From a virus: DNA of 34,107 nt. The position numbers and the translations under genes are program-made. Below the pieces are notes generated by a model, which saw nothing but the letters and a program-made list of their open reading frames with translations, ran no database searches and was not told where the DNA came from. Below are positions 16,053-23,486 of the stretch, in pieces. Location of the stretch: the IMG/VR virus record IMGVR_UViG_3300034168_000054, positions 1 to 34,107 of that record; one strand, given 5' to 3'. Each line of letters opens with the position of its first letter. The stretch's first letter is position 1.

Positions 16053-16070
16053 AACTATGGATAAAACTAT
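16047..16070 (+). repeat. 12-nt tandem repeat over a stop/start junction
   Basis: GGATAAAACTAT occurs twice in direct succession (16047-16058 and 16059-16070). The first unit contains the stop of the glycine-rich gene, and the repeat creates two in-frame ATG codons for the next gene (16057 and 16069). It looks like a simple duplication that gave the small gene a second start. Confidence 0.93.
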
Positions 16071-16353
16071 GAACAAATACGCAATCATTCAAAACGGGTT
16101 AGTTATCAATTACATTGAGTACGAAACTCAACCTAAAAACCCACCACCTTCTTTTAAAGAAGGAACAATAGCCGTACTAAACAATAATGTTGGTGTTGGC
16201 TATACATACGCTGATGGTGTGTTTACTGAACCAAAACCTTATCCTAGTTGGACATTAGTAAACAATAAATGGGAAGCTCCAACACCCAAGCCACAAGACA
16301 ACAAACTTTATGTTTGGGACGAAGCTACAACTAGCTGGAAGGGATTAACATAA
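16057..16353 (+). CDS. Small fibre-associated protein (possible fibre assembly factor)
   Basis: A 98-residue protein starting MDKTMNKYAIIQNGLVINYI; the second ATG at 16069 is an equally possible start. Visible blocks are KEGTIAVLNNNVGVGYTYAD, PSWTLVNNKWEAP and a C-terminal LYVWDEATTSWKGLT. The W-D-E-x-T-x2-W ending recalls small proteins downstream of phage fibre genes that assist assembly or cap the fibre, but I cannot confirm a family. It sits 4 nt after the stop of the first glycine-rich gene and ends on the start of the second. A degenerate copy of its last 29 codons is found at 17101-17190, so it is part of a duplicated cassette. Confidence 0.75.
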   Translation: MDKTMNKYAIIQNGLVINYIEYETQPKNPPPSFKEGTIAVLNNNVGVGYTYADGVFTEPKPYPSWTLVNNKWEAPTPKPQDNKLYVWDEATTSWKGLT

Positions 16354-17102
16354 TGGCATCAATTATCACAGCCACAACTACCAATGGACTTGTTAGTTCT
16401 GCTGATAACTCAGGTGTATTACAGTTAGCATCGGGTACTGGTAATTTAATTACTGTTCCATCTACTACTGGAACAATGGCTTTATATGCAAATCCACAAA
16501 TAACTGTTTATACAAGCGGTAGCGGAACTTATACAACCCCTACTGGTACTAAATATTTAACTGTTGAATTAGTTGGTGGCGGTGCTGGTGGTTCTGCAAG
16601 TAGCAACGGATCCGCTGGCGGAACTGGAGGAAACACTACATTTTCAACTTTAACTGGGACTGGCGGTACTTCAACTGTCCCAACTGTTGGAGGAACTGGT
16701 GGAGCGGCTTCTGGCGGTGATGTAAATATTGCTGGAGGTTCTGCATCAGGTTCATATCAAGCCTTTGAAACATCAGGTGCTTCTTATACTGGCGGTAGTA
16801 ATGGAGGAGTTTCATATTTTGGAGGTGCTGGCAAAGGGGGTGCTCCAGGTGGTAGCGCAGGTGGTGCGGCAGCTACAAATAGTGGTTCTGGAGGTGGAGG
16901 CGGCGCTCAAAATACAACTGCTTATGCTGGTACTGGTGGAGGTGCTGGTGGATATGTTAGAAAACTTATTACCTCTCCTTCAGCTACTTATTCTTATGCG
17001 GTGGGTGCTGGGGGTTCTGGTGGAGCGGCTGGTGTAACGGACAGCTTTGCTGGCGGTGCTGGCGGCTCAGGAATAATTATTGTTACTGCTTATTTTGGAT
17101 AA
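16353..17102 (+). CDS. Glycine-rich tail adhesin, copy 2
   Basis: A 249-residue paralogue of the gene at 15333-16052. The first ~35 residues differ (MASIITATTTNGLVSSADNS), but TTGTMALYANPQITVYTSGS then GTYTTPTG is almost the same as in copy 1. The Gly-rich body has diverged (LVGGGAGGSASSNGSAGGTG, NSGSGGGGGAQNTTAYAG), and the end GGAGGSGIIIVTAYFG is identical. The ATG overlaps the stop of the upstream gene (TAATG). Conserved ends with a diversified middle are what is expected for receptor-binding tips that swap specificity. A remnant of the small downstream gene follows directly. Confidence 0.85.
   Translation: MASIITATTTNGLVSSADNSGVLQLASGTGNLITVPSTTGTMALYANPQITVYTSGSGTYTTPTGTKYLTVELVGGGAGGSASSNGSAGGTGGNTTFSTLTGTGGTSTVPTVGGTGGAASGGDVNIAGGSASGSYQAFETSGASYTGGSNGGVSYFGGAGKGGAPGGSAGGAAATNSGSGGGGGAQNTTAYAGTGGGAGGYVRKLITSPSATYSYAVGAGGSGGAAGVTDSFAGGAGGSGIIIVTAYFG
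17051..17102 (+). repeat. 52-nt perfect repeat, copy 2
   Basis: Identical to 16001-16052. Both copies end exactly at the stop codon of a glycine-rich adhesin gene, and they are spaced 1050 nt apart. Confidence 0.93.
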
Positions 17103-17190
17103 TAAATGTGAAGCACCAACAGCCAAACCAAATGACGGAAAGCTATATATGTGCGATGAAGCTACAACTAATTGGAAGGAATTAACATAA
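17101..17190 (+). pseudogene. Remnant of a duplicated small fibre-associated gene
   Basis: This 90-nt stretch reads as NKCEAPTAKPNDGKLYMCDE followed by ATTNWKELT and a stop. It matches the last 29 codons of the gene at 16057-16353 in 21 of 29 positions, with no gap. Two of the mismatches are Trp to Cys (TGG to TGT and TGG to TGC). The frame has no start codon; it begins inside the stop of the second glycine-rich gene. It is therefore a 5'-deleted copy left by duplication of the adhesin-plus-small-gene cassette. Its TAA overlaps the ATG of the next gene exactly as the intact copy does. Confidence 0.85.
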
Positions 17191-17669
17191 TGCCTATCGT
17201 ATTAGACGGCACAAACGGAATTACATTTCCTAATAGCACTACACAAGCTAGTGCTGGAAAAGTATTGCAAGTGGTTCAAGTTATTAACTCTACAACATTT
17301 AGTTCTTCCAGCACTAGTTATGTTACCCCAACAGATATGAGTGTAACAATTACTCCAACAAGTTCAACAAGTAAAATATTAGTTTTAATGAGAGTAATGT
17401 GTTCTGGTTCTCTTGCTGGAACTATTACTTTGCGTGGTCAATTAATTCGTGGCGCAACAGCTTTAGACTCTGGAGATAGTGGAGCTTCACCAAACAGCAG
17501 TTTTATTAATACACGCTTTGTTAATTATTTAGACTCTCCAGCAACTACATCTGCAACAACATACTCTTATCAATTTTATGGTGATGGAGCTACTTGGTAT
17601 GTTAATCAGACTGGAGCTGCTGGAAATCCAGCTTCTAGTCAATTAACTTTAATGGAGATTGCAGGATGA
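17190..17669 (+). CDS. Tail fibre or tip protein (beta-sandwich)
   Basis: A 159-residue protein starting MPIVLDGTNGITFPNSTTQA, a short leader used by several phage fibre proteins. The ATG at 17190 overlaps the remnant stop (TAATG); an in-frame TTG at 17172 would read into the remnant and is rejected. The body follows a beta-sandwich pattern (TSYVTPTDMSVTITPTSSTS, KILVLMRVMCSG, TITLRGQLIRGATAL, TYSYQFYGDGATWYVNQTGA) and ends SSQLTLMEIAG. It overlaps the next gene through ATGA. Probably another receptor-contact or fibre-tip protein; no binding specificity can be inferred. Confidence 0.82.
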   Translation: MPIVLDGTNGITFPNSTTQASAGKVLQVVQVINSTTFSSSSTSYVTPTDMSVTITPTSSTSKILVLMRVMCSGSLAGTITLRGQLIRGATALDSGDSGASPNSSFINTRFVNYLDSPATTSATTYSYQFYGDGATWYVNQTGAAGNPASSQLTLMEIAG

Positions 17670-17884
17670 TAAGTGCTATTTATAAACTATATCCACAAGT
17701 TAAATATACCATTGACAATGTTGCTTACGATGCTAATGACAATGAAGTTGCTTATGACCTTGCTGCGGTGACTGCACAAGCTGAAGCGGATGTACAAGCA
17801 GCTAAAAATGCAAAGATTTCTGCATTAGCTAAATTAACTGCACTTGGACTTTCTGAAGATGAAGTAAAAGCATTAATAGGATAG
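17666..17884 (+). CDS. Small fibre-cluster protein, unknown function
   Basis: A 72-residue protein starting MISAIYKLYPQVKYTIDNVA. The first half is a beta-hairpin-like segment (VAYDANDNEVAYD) and the second a continuous Ala/Lys/Glu helix (AEADVQAAKNAKISALAKLT) ending LGLSEDEVKALIG. Small proteins with this plan often follow fibre genes in aquatic phages. A fibre-assembly chaperone role is a guess from position. Coupled to the upstream gene by a 4-bp overlap. Confidence 0.75.
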   Translation: MISAIYKLYPQVKYTIDNVAYDANDNEVAYDLAAVTAQAEADVQAAKNAKISALAKLTALGLSEDEVKALIG

Positions 17885-17895
17885 ACGAGGACTAA

Positions 17896-18612
17896 ATGTT
17901 TGCTGAATCCCCGTATGCAGGTTCGCCTTTTGCCTCACTGGGGGTAGCTGCGGATGTATCCATAACTGTTGTTGGGGTTTCTGCGGTAGGTGTAGTAGGC
18001 ACAGTTGATATAAGCACAGGCGCTACTATTGACTTAACAGGCGTAAATGCGATTGGTCGAGTTGGTGATGTAGCAGTAACGGCTGATTCTAACGTTGATG
18101 TAACGGGTATTAACATCCCATGTCTAGTTGGCACGGTAGATGTAAGAGCTGATGCAGTTGTAGATTTGACTGGGGTGTACGCTGTAGGGCGCATAGGTAA
18201 CGTAGATGTTCAGGCTGGTGCAGTAGTTACGGTTACTGGAGTAGCTGCTATCGGGATTACAGGCTCGGTAACGGTTACAGGCAATGCAGTTGTAGATTTG
18301 ACTGGAGTTTATGCAGTAGGCCGATTAGGTAATGTAGATGTTACAGCTAGCGCCACAGTATTTGTTACAGGCGTATATGCGGTAGGGCTAATTGGTAACG
18401 TATCTGTATCAGGAAATGCCACGGTAAACGTGACAGGAGTCAAGGCTGTTGTTAAACTTAAAGTCGTAAACGTTTGGGGCAATATTAATACAGATCAGAT
18501 ACCTAATTGGGCACCAATCGCACCTGGCGCTGGTTCTGGATGGACAGAGATTAACCCTAGCCAAACGCCTAACTGGACAGATGTTTTAGTGCCTTCGGGC
18601 TTTGATAATTAA
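17896..18612 (+). CDS. 22-residue-repeat beta-solenoid-like fibre protein
   Basis: A 238-residue protein whose residues 24-199 consist of eight 22-residue units of the form [DTFN]-[VL]-TG-V-x-A-[VI]-G-x2-G-x-V-x-V-x-A-x2-x-V, the last degenerate. The strict spacing and alternating hydrophobics suggest a beta-solenoid or stacked-hairpin fibre. The C-terminus has two related W-containing segments (QIPNWAPIAPGAGSGW and QTPNWTDVLVPSGF), which could be a trimerisation or tip motif. GAGGA precedes the start. It lies between small fibre genes and the tail-collar fibre, so it is probably a fibre shaft component. Family not recognised by name. Confidence 0.8.
   Translation: MFAESPYAGSPFASLGVAADVSITVVGVSAVGVVGTVDISTGATIDLTGVNAIGRVGDVAVTADSNVDVTGINIPCLVGTVDVRADAVVDLTGVYAVGRIGNVDVQAGAVVTVTGVAAIGITGSVTVTGNAVVDLTGVYAVGRLGNVDVTASATVFVTGVYAVGLIGNVSVSGNATVNVTGVKAVVKLKVVNVWGNINTDQIPNWAPIAPGAGSGWTEINPSQTPNWTDVLVPSGFDN
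17965..18492 (+). repeat. Eight 66-nt coding repeats
   Basis: Units of exactly 22 codons encoding the TGV-x-A-[VI]-G repeat. Units 4 and 6 (residues 90-111 and 134-155) share DLTGVYAVGR-[IL]-GNVDV, suggesting recent unit copying. The array keeps frame throughout. Confidence 0.87.
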
Positions 18613-18621
18613 GGATATACC

Positions 18622-19650
18622 ATGGCAAGTACATTTTCACCATCATTACGTATCGAGTTAATCGGTGACGGAGACCAATCAGGTATCTGGGGGCAAACCA
18701 CTAATACAAACCTAGGAACCTTAATAGAACAGGCAATTTCTGGGGTTATTACGATAAATTTGACAGACTCTAATTACACCCTAAGTAATTTTAATGGTGT
18801 ATCTGATGAGGCTAGAAACCAAGTTATTGTAGTTGTTGGCACAGTTACTGGAATACGTAACGTTAGTCCTCCGATAGTTGAAAAAACTTATGTTGTTCAA
18901 AACAACACTACAGGCGGTTTTGCTATACGAGTTATTGGCACTACTGGTCAGGGCGTATTAATACCAAATGGCACCACAGCATACATATACTGTGATGGAA
19001 CTAACTTTAACAGTATTATTAATGGCGCAACTGGTAACTTTGACGTGGCAGGCAACCTAGCGGTTACGGGTACAACTACTTTAACTGGTGCTGCTACTTT
19101 ATCTAGCACTTTAGGTGTTACTGGAGCTACCTCGTTAACTACAGGCTCTATTTCAGGGGTAATGACTGCACCAACCGCAGCCGTTACTACTGATAACACA
19201 CAAATAGCAACAACCGCATTTGTAAGAGATATTATTCCAACAGGCGTTATCTTAATGTGGTCTGGTTCAATTGCCTCAATCCCGTCTGGCTGGTTATTAT
19301 GTGATGGATTAAACGGAACTCCAAATTTAGTCGATCGGTTTGTTGTTGGTGCTGGTTCAGCTTATGCTGTGAACGCAACGGGTGGTTCTGCAAATGCTAC
19401 TCTTGTAAGCCATACTCATACTGCTTCAGTAGCAGATCCTGGGCATTTCCATAATGCCTTTGGTGTTCAACAATTAACTGGTGCTGGTAGTGGTTTTGAC
19501 TGGAATCCATCAAATCTAAATACTGGCGCTACTCGATTTGTTAGCACAGTTGCTACTGGTATAACTGTATCTAACAGCACAGAAGGTTCTTCTGCTACCA
19601 ACGCAAATTTACCACCATACTACGCACTTGCTTACATTATGAAAGCCTAA
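18622..19650 (+). CDS. Tail fibre with phage tail-collar domain
   Basis: A 342-residue fibre. The N-terminus (MASTFSPSLRIELIGDGDQS, then GIWGQTTNTNLGTLIEQAIS) is a recognisable fibre attachment domain. A Thr/Gly/Ala-rich shaft with short repeats follows (TGTTTLTGAATLSSTLGVTG), then TDNTQIATTAFVRD, a motif common before collar domains. The C-terminal region beginning IPTGVILMWSGSIASIPSGW then LLCDGLNGTPNLVDRFVVGA matches the phage tail-collar pattern, and the protein ends in HTHTA, FHNAFG and LPPYYALAYIMKA. An AAGGAT site lies upstream. Collar-domain fibres usually bind a host surface structure; the ligand cannot be read from sequence. Confidence 0.9.
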   Translation: MASTFSPSLRIELIGDGDQSGIWGQTTNTNLGTLIEQAISGVITINLTDSNYTLSNFNGVSDEARNQVIVVVGTVTGIRNVSPPIVEKTYVVQNNTTGGFAIRVIGTTGQGVLIPNGTTAYIYCDGTNFNSIINGATGNFDVAGNLAVTGTTTLTGAATLSSTLGVTGATSLTTGSISGVMTAPTAAVTTDNTQIATTAFVRDIIPTGVILMWSGSIASIPSGWLLCDGLNGTPNLVDRFVVGAGSAYAVNATGGSANATLVSHTHTASVADPGHFHNAFGVQQLTGAGSGFDWNPSNLNTGATRFVSTVATGITVSNSTEGSSATNANLPPYYALAYIMKA

Positions 19651-19651
19651 C

Positions 19652-19861
19652 ATGATTAAAACCATCCAAGACTCTTTAGACGGCGGTGAATTTAAACCAC
19701 GCCATACGATTGAAATCTACTGTCCTAACTGTGGATACGATGTTTCTGAGGCTGAACTAGCTGCCAAAATGTGTAGTGATTGTGGGCATAGCCTTGAGAA
19801 TCCAGAGCAGCACGTAGCTATTATGGTGGCTAATATGTCATTCGGCGGGTCAACACTCTGA
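19652..19861 (+). CDS. Small zinc-ribbon protein
   Basis: A 69-residue protein with C24-x2-C27 (YCPNCGYD) and C41-x2-C44 (MCSDCGHS), a four-cysteine zinc-ribbon pattern. It starts 1 nt after the fibre stop without a clear ribosome site, so it probably depends on re-initiation. The C-terminus is short (VAIMVANMSFGGSTL). It precedes the lysis cassette. Function unknown; the ribbon suggests a protein- or nucleic-acid-binding role. Confidence 0.75.
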   Translation: MIKTIQDSLDGGEFKPRHTIEIYCPNCGYDVSEAELAAKMCSDCGHSLENPEQHVAIMVANMSFGGSTL

Positions 19862-19879
19862 GGCAAAGAACAGTGAGAT

Positions 19880-20335
19880 ATGTCAGATCCGTTGGGGTTG
19901 TCCGAGGGGGTAAAGGGGCTTAGTTCTGGGCTGGATTCTGCTCGTGAAGCAGGTAAGTCCGTTTCTAAACAGATTGAAAATGTACAAAAAGACGCCGTAG
20001 ATGTAGCCCAGCAAAGAGCGCAAGAGCGTATACGGGCAAGACGGGAAGCAGAATTTAAGAAGGAACGAGCGCTGGTTAAAGCGCTTGAAGAGTGGAAACG
20101 AAAGAAACAAATCTCCGATGAGGAGGCTGATTTAAAGATTAAGTTTGTAAAGCAGTACGGCGCTAAAGAATGGGATGCACTGCTCAAGATTAAGCTGGAC
20201 ATTGAGAACATGGAACGTAAAAACAACGATGAGTTCCAGCATGATTTAAAGACAGTAAGGCAGGTGCAGTTTTATTGTTTTATGGCGGCGTTGATTGTAA
20301 CGTTGTGGCTAAAGTTTATTTTAGGAGCGTTTTAA
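19880..20335 (+). CDS. Tail-anchored coiled-coil membrane protein of the lysis cassette
   Basis: A 151-residue protein: a long charged helix (residues ~20-125, rich in K, R, E and A, with RIRARREAEFKKERALVKAL), then one hydrophobic segment at about 130-150 (FYCFMAALIVTLWLKFILGA) at the very end. The orientation is opposite to a classical Rz-type inner spanin, whose membrane segment is N-terminal. It lies directly before a holin and an endolysin, so a role in lysis (accessory holin, antiholin or spanin-like) is plausible but unproven. The next gene starts directly after its stop with TAGGAGC inside this gene's end. Confidence 0.72.
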   Translation: MSDPLGLSEGVKGLSSGLDSAREAGKSVSKQIENVQKDAVDVAQQRAQERIRARREAEFKKERALVKALEEWKRKKQISDEEADLKIKFVKQYGAKEWDALLKIKLDIENMERKNNDEFQHDLKTVRQVQFYCFMAALIVTLWLKFILGAF

Positions 20336-20749
20336 ATGTTAGGACTAGATACCATTGTTGGCGTAGGCATGAAGCTAATTGACAAGCTGATACCTGACCC
20401 ACAAGCCAAAGCACAAGCCCAGCTAGACCTAGCTAAACTTGCCCAAGAAGGCAAACTGGCTGAAATACAAGCTGATACTGTAGCTATGCAAGAAACCAGT
20501 AAACGCTGGCAGGCAGATATGGCATCGGATTCTTGGCTTTCCAAGAACATCCGTCCGATGACCCTTGTGTTTATTTTATTGGTCTTTTGCGCTTTTTCTT
20601 TAATGTCAGCGTGGAAAATTGATGTTAATGAATCTTACGTAAAGCTCTTAGGCGAATGGGGTCAGTTAATTATGTTGGCTTACTTTGGTGGACGTACCGT
20701 TGAAAAGATTATGGACATGAAGTCGAAAGAGAAACAAGATGCAAAGTAA
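20336..20749 (+). CDS. Holin, 3-TM gene-transfer-agent type
   Basis: Makes inner-membrane lesions that time lysis and release the endolysin. The 137-residue protein has an N-terminal amphipathic helix, DPQAKAQAQLDLAKLAQEGK (21-40), RWQADMASDSWLSKNIRPMT (57-76), a strong membrane segment at about 75-93 (LVFILLVFCAFSLMSAW) and a further one at about 101-118. The DPQAKA, RWxxDM and SDSWLSKxIRP motifs are characteristic of the GTA holin 3TM family. A good ribosome site (TAGGAGC) precedes it, and its end overlaps the endolysin by 11 bp. Confidence 0.87.
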   Translation: MLGLDTIVGVGMKLIDKLIPDPQAKAQAQLDLAKLAQEGKLAEIQADTVAMQETSKRWQADMASDSWLSKNIRPMTLVFILLVFCAFSLMSAWKIDVNESYVKLLGEWGQLIMLAYFGGRTVEKIMDMKSKEKQDAK

Positions 20750-21257
20750 CTTTGAAAAGTGCCTAGCGAAGATGCTTGCCCATGAGGGCGGCTTTGTAAA
20801 CCATCCACAAGACCCAGGCGGTATGACTAATTTTGGCGTAACTAAACGGGTTTGGGAAGAATGGGTCGGACATGAAGTTGACGAGAAACAGATGCGGGCG
20901 CTGACCCCCGAAACCGTTGCGCCACTTTATAAGAAGAAGTACTGGGATGCTTGCCGAGCTGATGATCTTGTATCTGGTGTTGACTACTGCGTTTTTGATG
21001 TCGCTGTTAACTCAGGCTCAGGTCGTGCCATTAAGTTTTTGCAGTCGTGTGTTGGGGTTACTGCTGATGGTGGTTTCGGGCCTGCTACTCTGGCTGCTGT
21101 AGAAAAAGCCGAGGAAGATCCAGCTAGGTTAGTAGAGCTGTATTGCGCTAAACGGCTAGAGTTCTTACAATCACTTAAGACCTTTGAAACCTTCGGTAAA
21201 GGCTGGTCTAGGCGTGTTGCAGAAGTTAAAGATGAAGCACTTAAGATGTTAGGGTAA
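20739..21257 (+). CDS. Endolysin, GH108-type muramidase
   Basis: Degrades host peptidoglycan at the end of infection. The 172-residue sequence has the GH108 N-terminal signature: LAHEGGFVNHPQDPGGMTNF followed by GVT (residues 13-35), with E16 of HEGG as the expected catalytic acid. It then has LTPETVAPLYKKKYWDACRA, FDVAVNSGSGRAIKFLQ and GVTADGGFGPATLAAV, matching the C-terminal peptidoglycan-binding part of this family (PG_binding_3 type). No signal peptide or SAR segment is visible, so export should depend on the upstream holin. The length is normal for the family. GH108 lysins mostly serve phages of Gram-negative bacteria. Confidence 0.94.
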   Translation: MQSNFEKCLAKMLAHEGGFVNHPQDPGGMTNFGVTKRVWEEWVGHEVDEKQMRALTPETVAPLYKKKYWDACRADDLVSGVDYCVFDVAVNSGSGRAIKFLQSCVGVTADGGFGPATLAAVEKAEEDPARLVELYCAKRLEFLQSLKTFETFGKGWSRRVAEVKDEALKMLG

Positions 21258-21263
21258 ACCCGA

Positions 21264-23486
21264 ATGCCATTACAGAAATTACAATTCCGACCAGGCGTAA
21301 ACCGAGAAGGTACTAATTACTCCAACGAGGGCGGTTGGTATGCTTGCGACAAAGTGCGTTTTCGCTCAGGTTTTCCTGAAAAGATTGGCGGATGGATCCG
21401 TCTTTCAAACAATACGTTTTTAGGTGTAGCCCGTGCTTTATGGAATTGGGTAACTTTGGCTGGCTCTAATTTATTAGGGGTTGGCACTAACCTTAAGTAC
21501 TATATTGAACTGGGTGGTGCATACAACGATGTTACCCCTATCAGGGTTACATTTAGTGCAGCCTCTACTCCAAACACAACAAACTGTATTTCCACTACCA
21601 ATGGATCTAATGTAGTAACAGTTAACTATGTAAACTATGGTGGCATTAGTAATGACTTTGTAACTATTTCTGGCGCTAATGCTGTGGGTGGAATAGCCGC
21701 AACTGAAATAAATGCCGAACATCAAATTACTTATATAGATTTAGATACCTTTACATTTACAGTAAATTCTGCCGCAACTTCTAACGTAGCAGCTGGTGGT
21801 GGTAATACTATTACTATGGCGTTTCAGATTCAAACTGGCTTAGATGTTTTTGTGGTTGGCACTGGCTGGGGCGCTGGAACATGGCCTTCTTATATCCAAA
21901 CCACATTGAGCAGTCCATTTACTTGTACAAGTCCTAGCAACGTTGTTACCGTAACCCAAACAGCACATGGTCTTGCTAACGGCAACGCAGTTTATTTCAA
22001 TAGCATATCTGGTAATGTTTGCGGCATAGCATCTACCCCATTTATTAAAGCGTTTTCAATTACAGTAGTCAATGCAAATGCCTATACGTTCTCAACGGTT
22101 ATTGGTTCTAATACCTATACCACGTCCGATAACGGCCCAACGGGTGGCACGGTAGTTGTTTCTACGCCTGTTGCACCTTTCCGTGGTTGGGGTACGGCGG
22201 CGAATGTAGGTATTGGGCAACAGCTTCGTTTATGGACAAATGACAACTTTGGTGAAGATTTAATTATTGCTCCTCGTGGCGGTGCTATTTATTATTGGGA
22301 TGCAACAACTGGCGTGTCAGTGCGGGCTGTAGAACTAAGCACTTTAGCTTCAGGTTCAACGGTTCCTGGAACTTCATATACCTACAAAGACTTTGTTCCC
22401 AACCAAACCAATCAAATTATTGGATCGGCAATTCAACGTTTTGTTATTGCTTTTGGCGCTAATCCTTATGATCCGACTGATCCAACGACTCCGTTTGACC
22501 CACTTTTAGTTCGCTGGTCAGACCAAGAAGACCCTTTTACATGGGTGCCAGATGCCACTAATCAGTCAGGTGAATATCGTCTAAATATTGGATCCACTAT
22601 TATTTCAGCTCGTTCAACCCGCCAAGAAATTTTGGTTTGGTCTGATGCCGCTATTTATTCTATGCAATACCTTGGACCGCCCTATATTTGGGGCTTTCAA
22701 TTGCTGCAAGACAACATTACCATCATGTCTCCTAATGCGGCTATAACTGTTAACAACATTACCTACTGGATGGGAACAGATAAGTTCTTCTCGTACTCAG
22801 GACGTGTAGAAACGCTTCCTTGCGCACTATGGCAGTTTATTTTTGACGACATTAATAAAGACCAGTCATTTCAGGTATTTGCTGGTTCAAATGAAGGTTA
22901 CAACGAAATATGGTGGTTCTATTGCTCACAAAATAGCAATGCAATAGATAGCTACATTATTTACAACTACCTTGAGCGCACATGGGCTTACGGCACAATG
23001 AATCGTACCGCTTGGCTAGACTCAGGCTTACGCCAGTTCCCAATGGCTGCCTACCCTACAGGCAATAAGATTTTGTTCCATGAGGCTAACGTAGATGATG
23101 TATCAGGGTTAACCCCAGTACCGATTGAAGCCTACATTCAGTCTTCTGACTTTGACATTGGTGATGGGCACAACTTTGGATTTGTGTGGCGCATACTGCC
23201 AGATTTAACTTTTAACGGCTCAAACGTAAACCAGCCATACGTAACAATGACGGTGCGCCCACGCAGAAACTCTGGTGCTCCTTATGGTACAGCAAACAAT
23301 CCAGAAGTAGCCAGTACCCAGAACTACGTTAGCAGTGGAACCTATGACGTACAGGAGTTTGATGGACAGGTATATACCCGTCTTCGTGGACGCCAAATGA
23401 GCTTTAGGATTGAGTCAACCACTTTAGGTGTGGCTTGGCAGTTAGGTAGTCCACGTATTGATATTAGAAACGATGGTCGCAGATGA
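21264..23486 (+). CDS. Tail nozzle / tubular protein B-like (P22 gp10- or T7 gp12-like)
   Basis: Likely the large protein forming the distal tail nozzle. The 740-residue sequence begins MPLQKLQFRPGVNREGTNYS and NEGGWYACDKVRFRSGFPEK, a conserved start of podovirus nozzle-type proteins. It continues with propeller-like beta blocks (FGEDLIIAPRGGAIYYWDAT, QEILVWSDAAIYSMQYLGPP, NITYWMGTDKFFSYSGRVET, IIYNYLERTWAYG). Two ~80-residue segments (107-185 and 220-299; nt 21582-21818 and 21921-22160) resemble each other and look like tandem insertions of one small beta module (SNVVTV, FTFTV / YTFSTV, GG near the end). The gene overlaps the next by 4 bp. Role inferred from pattern, size and position. Confidence 0.8.
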   Translation: MPLQKLQFRPGVNREGTNYSNEGGWYACDKVRFRSGFPEKIGGWIRLSNNTFLGVARALWNWVTLAGSNLLGVGTNLKYYIELGGAYNDVTPIRVTFSAASTPNTTNCISTTNGSNVVTVNYVNYGGISNDFVTISGANAVGGIAATEINAEHQITYIDLDTFTFTVNSAATSNVAAGGGNTITMAFQIQTGLDVFVVGTGWGAGTWPSYIQTTLSSPFTCTSPSNVVTVTQTAHGLANGNAVYFNSISGNVCGIASTPFIKAFSITVVNANAYTFSTVIGSNTYTTSDNGPTGGTVVVSTPVAPFRGWGTAANVGIGQQLRLWTNDNFGEDLIIAPRGGAIYYWDATTGVSVRAVELSTLASGSTVPGTSYTYKDFVPNQTNQIIGSAIQRFVIAFGANPYDPTDPTTPFDPLLVRWSDQEDPFTWVPDATNQSGEYRLNIGSTIISARSTRQEILVWSDAAIYSMQYLGPPYIWGFQLLQDNITIMSPNAAITVNNITYWMGTDKFFSYSGRVETLPCALWQFIFDDINKDQSFQVFAGSNEGYNEIWWFYCSQNSNAIDSYIIYNYLERTWAYGTMNRTAWLDSGLRQFPMAAYPTGNKILFHEANVDDVSGLTPVPIEAYIQSSDFDIGDGHNFGFVWRILPDLTFNGSNVNQPYVTMTVRPRRNSGAPYGTANNPEVASTQNYVSSGTYDVQEFDGQVYTRLRGRQMSFRIESTTLGVAWQLGSPRIDIRNDGRR

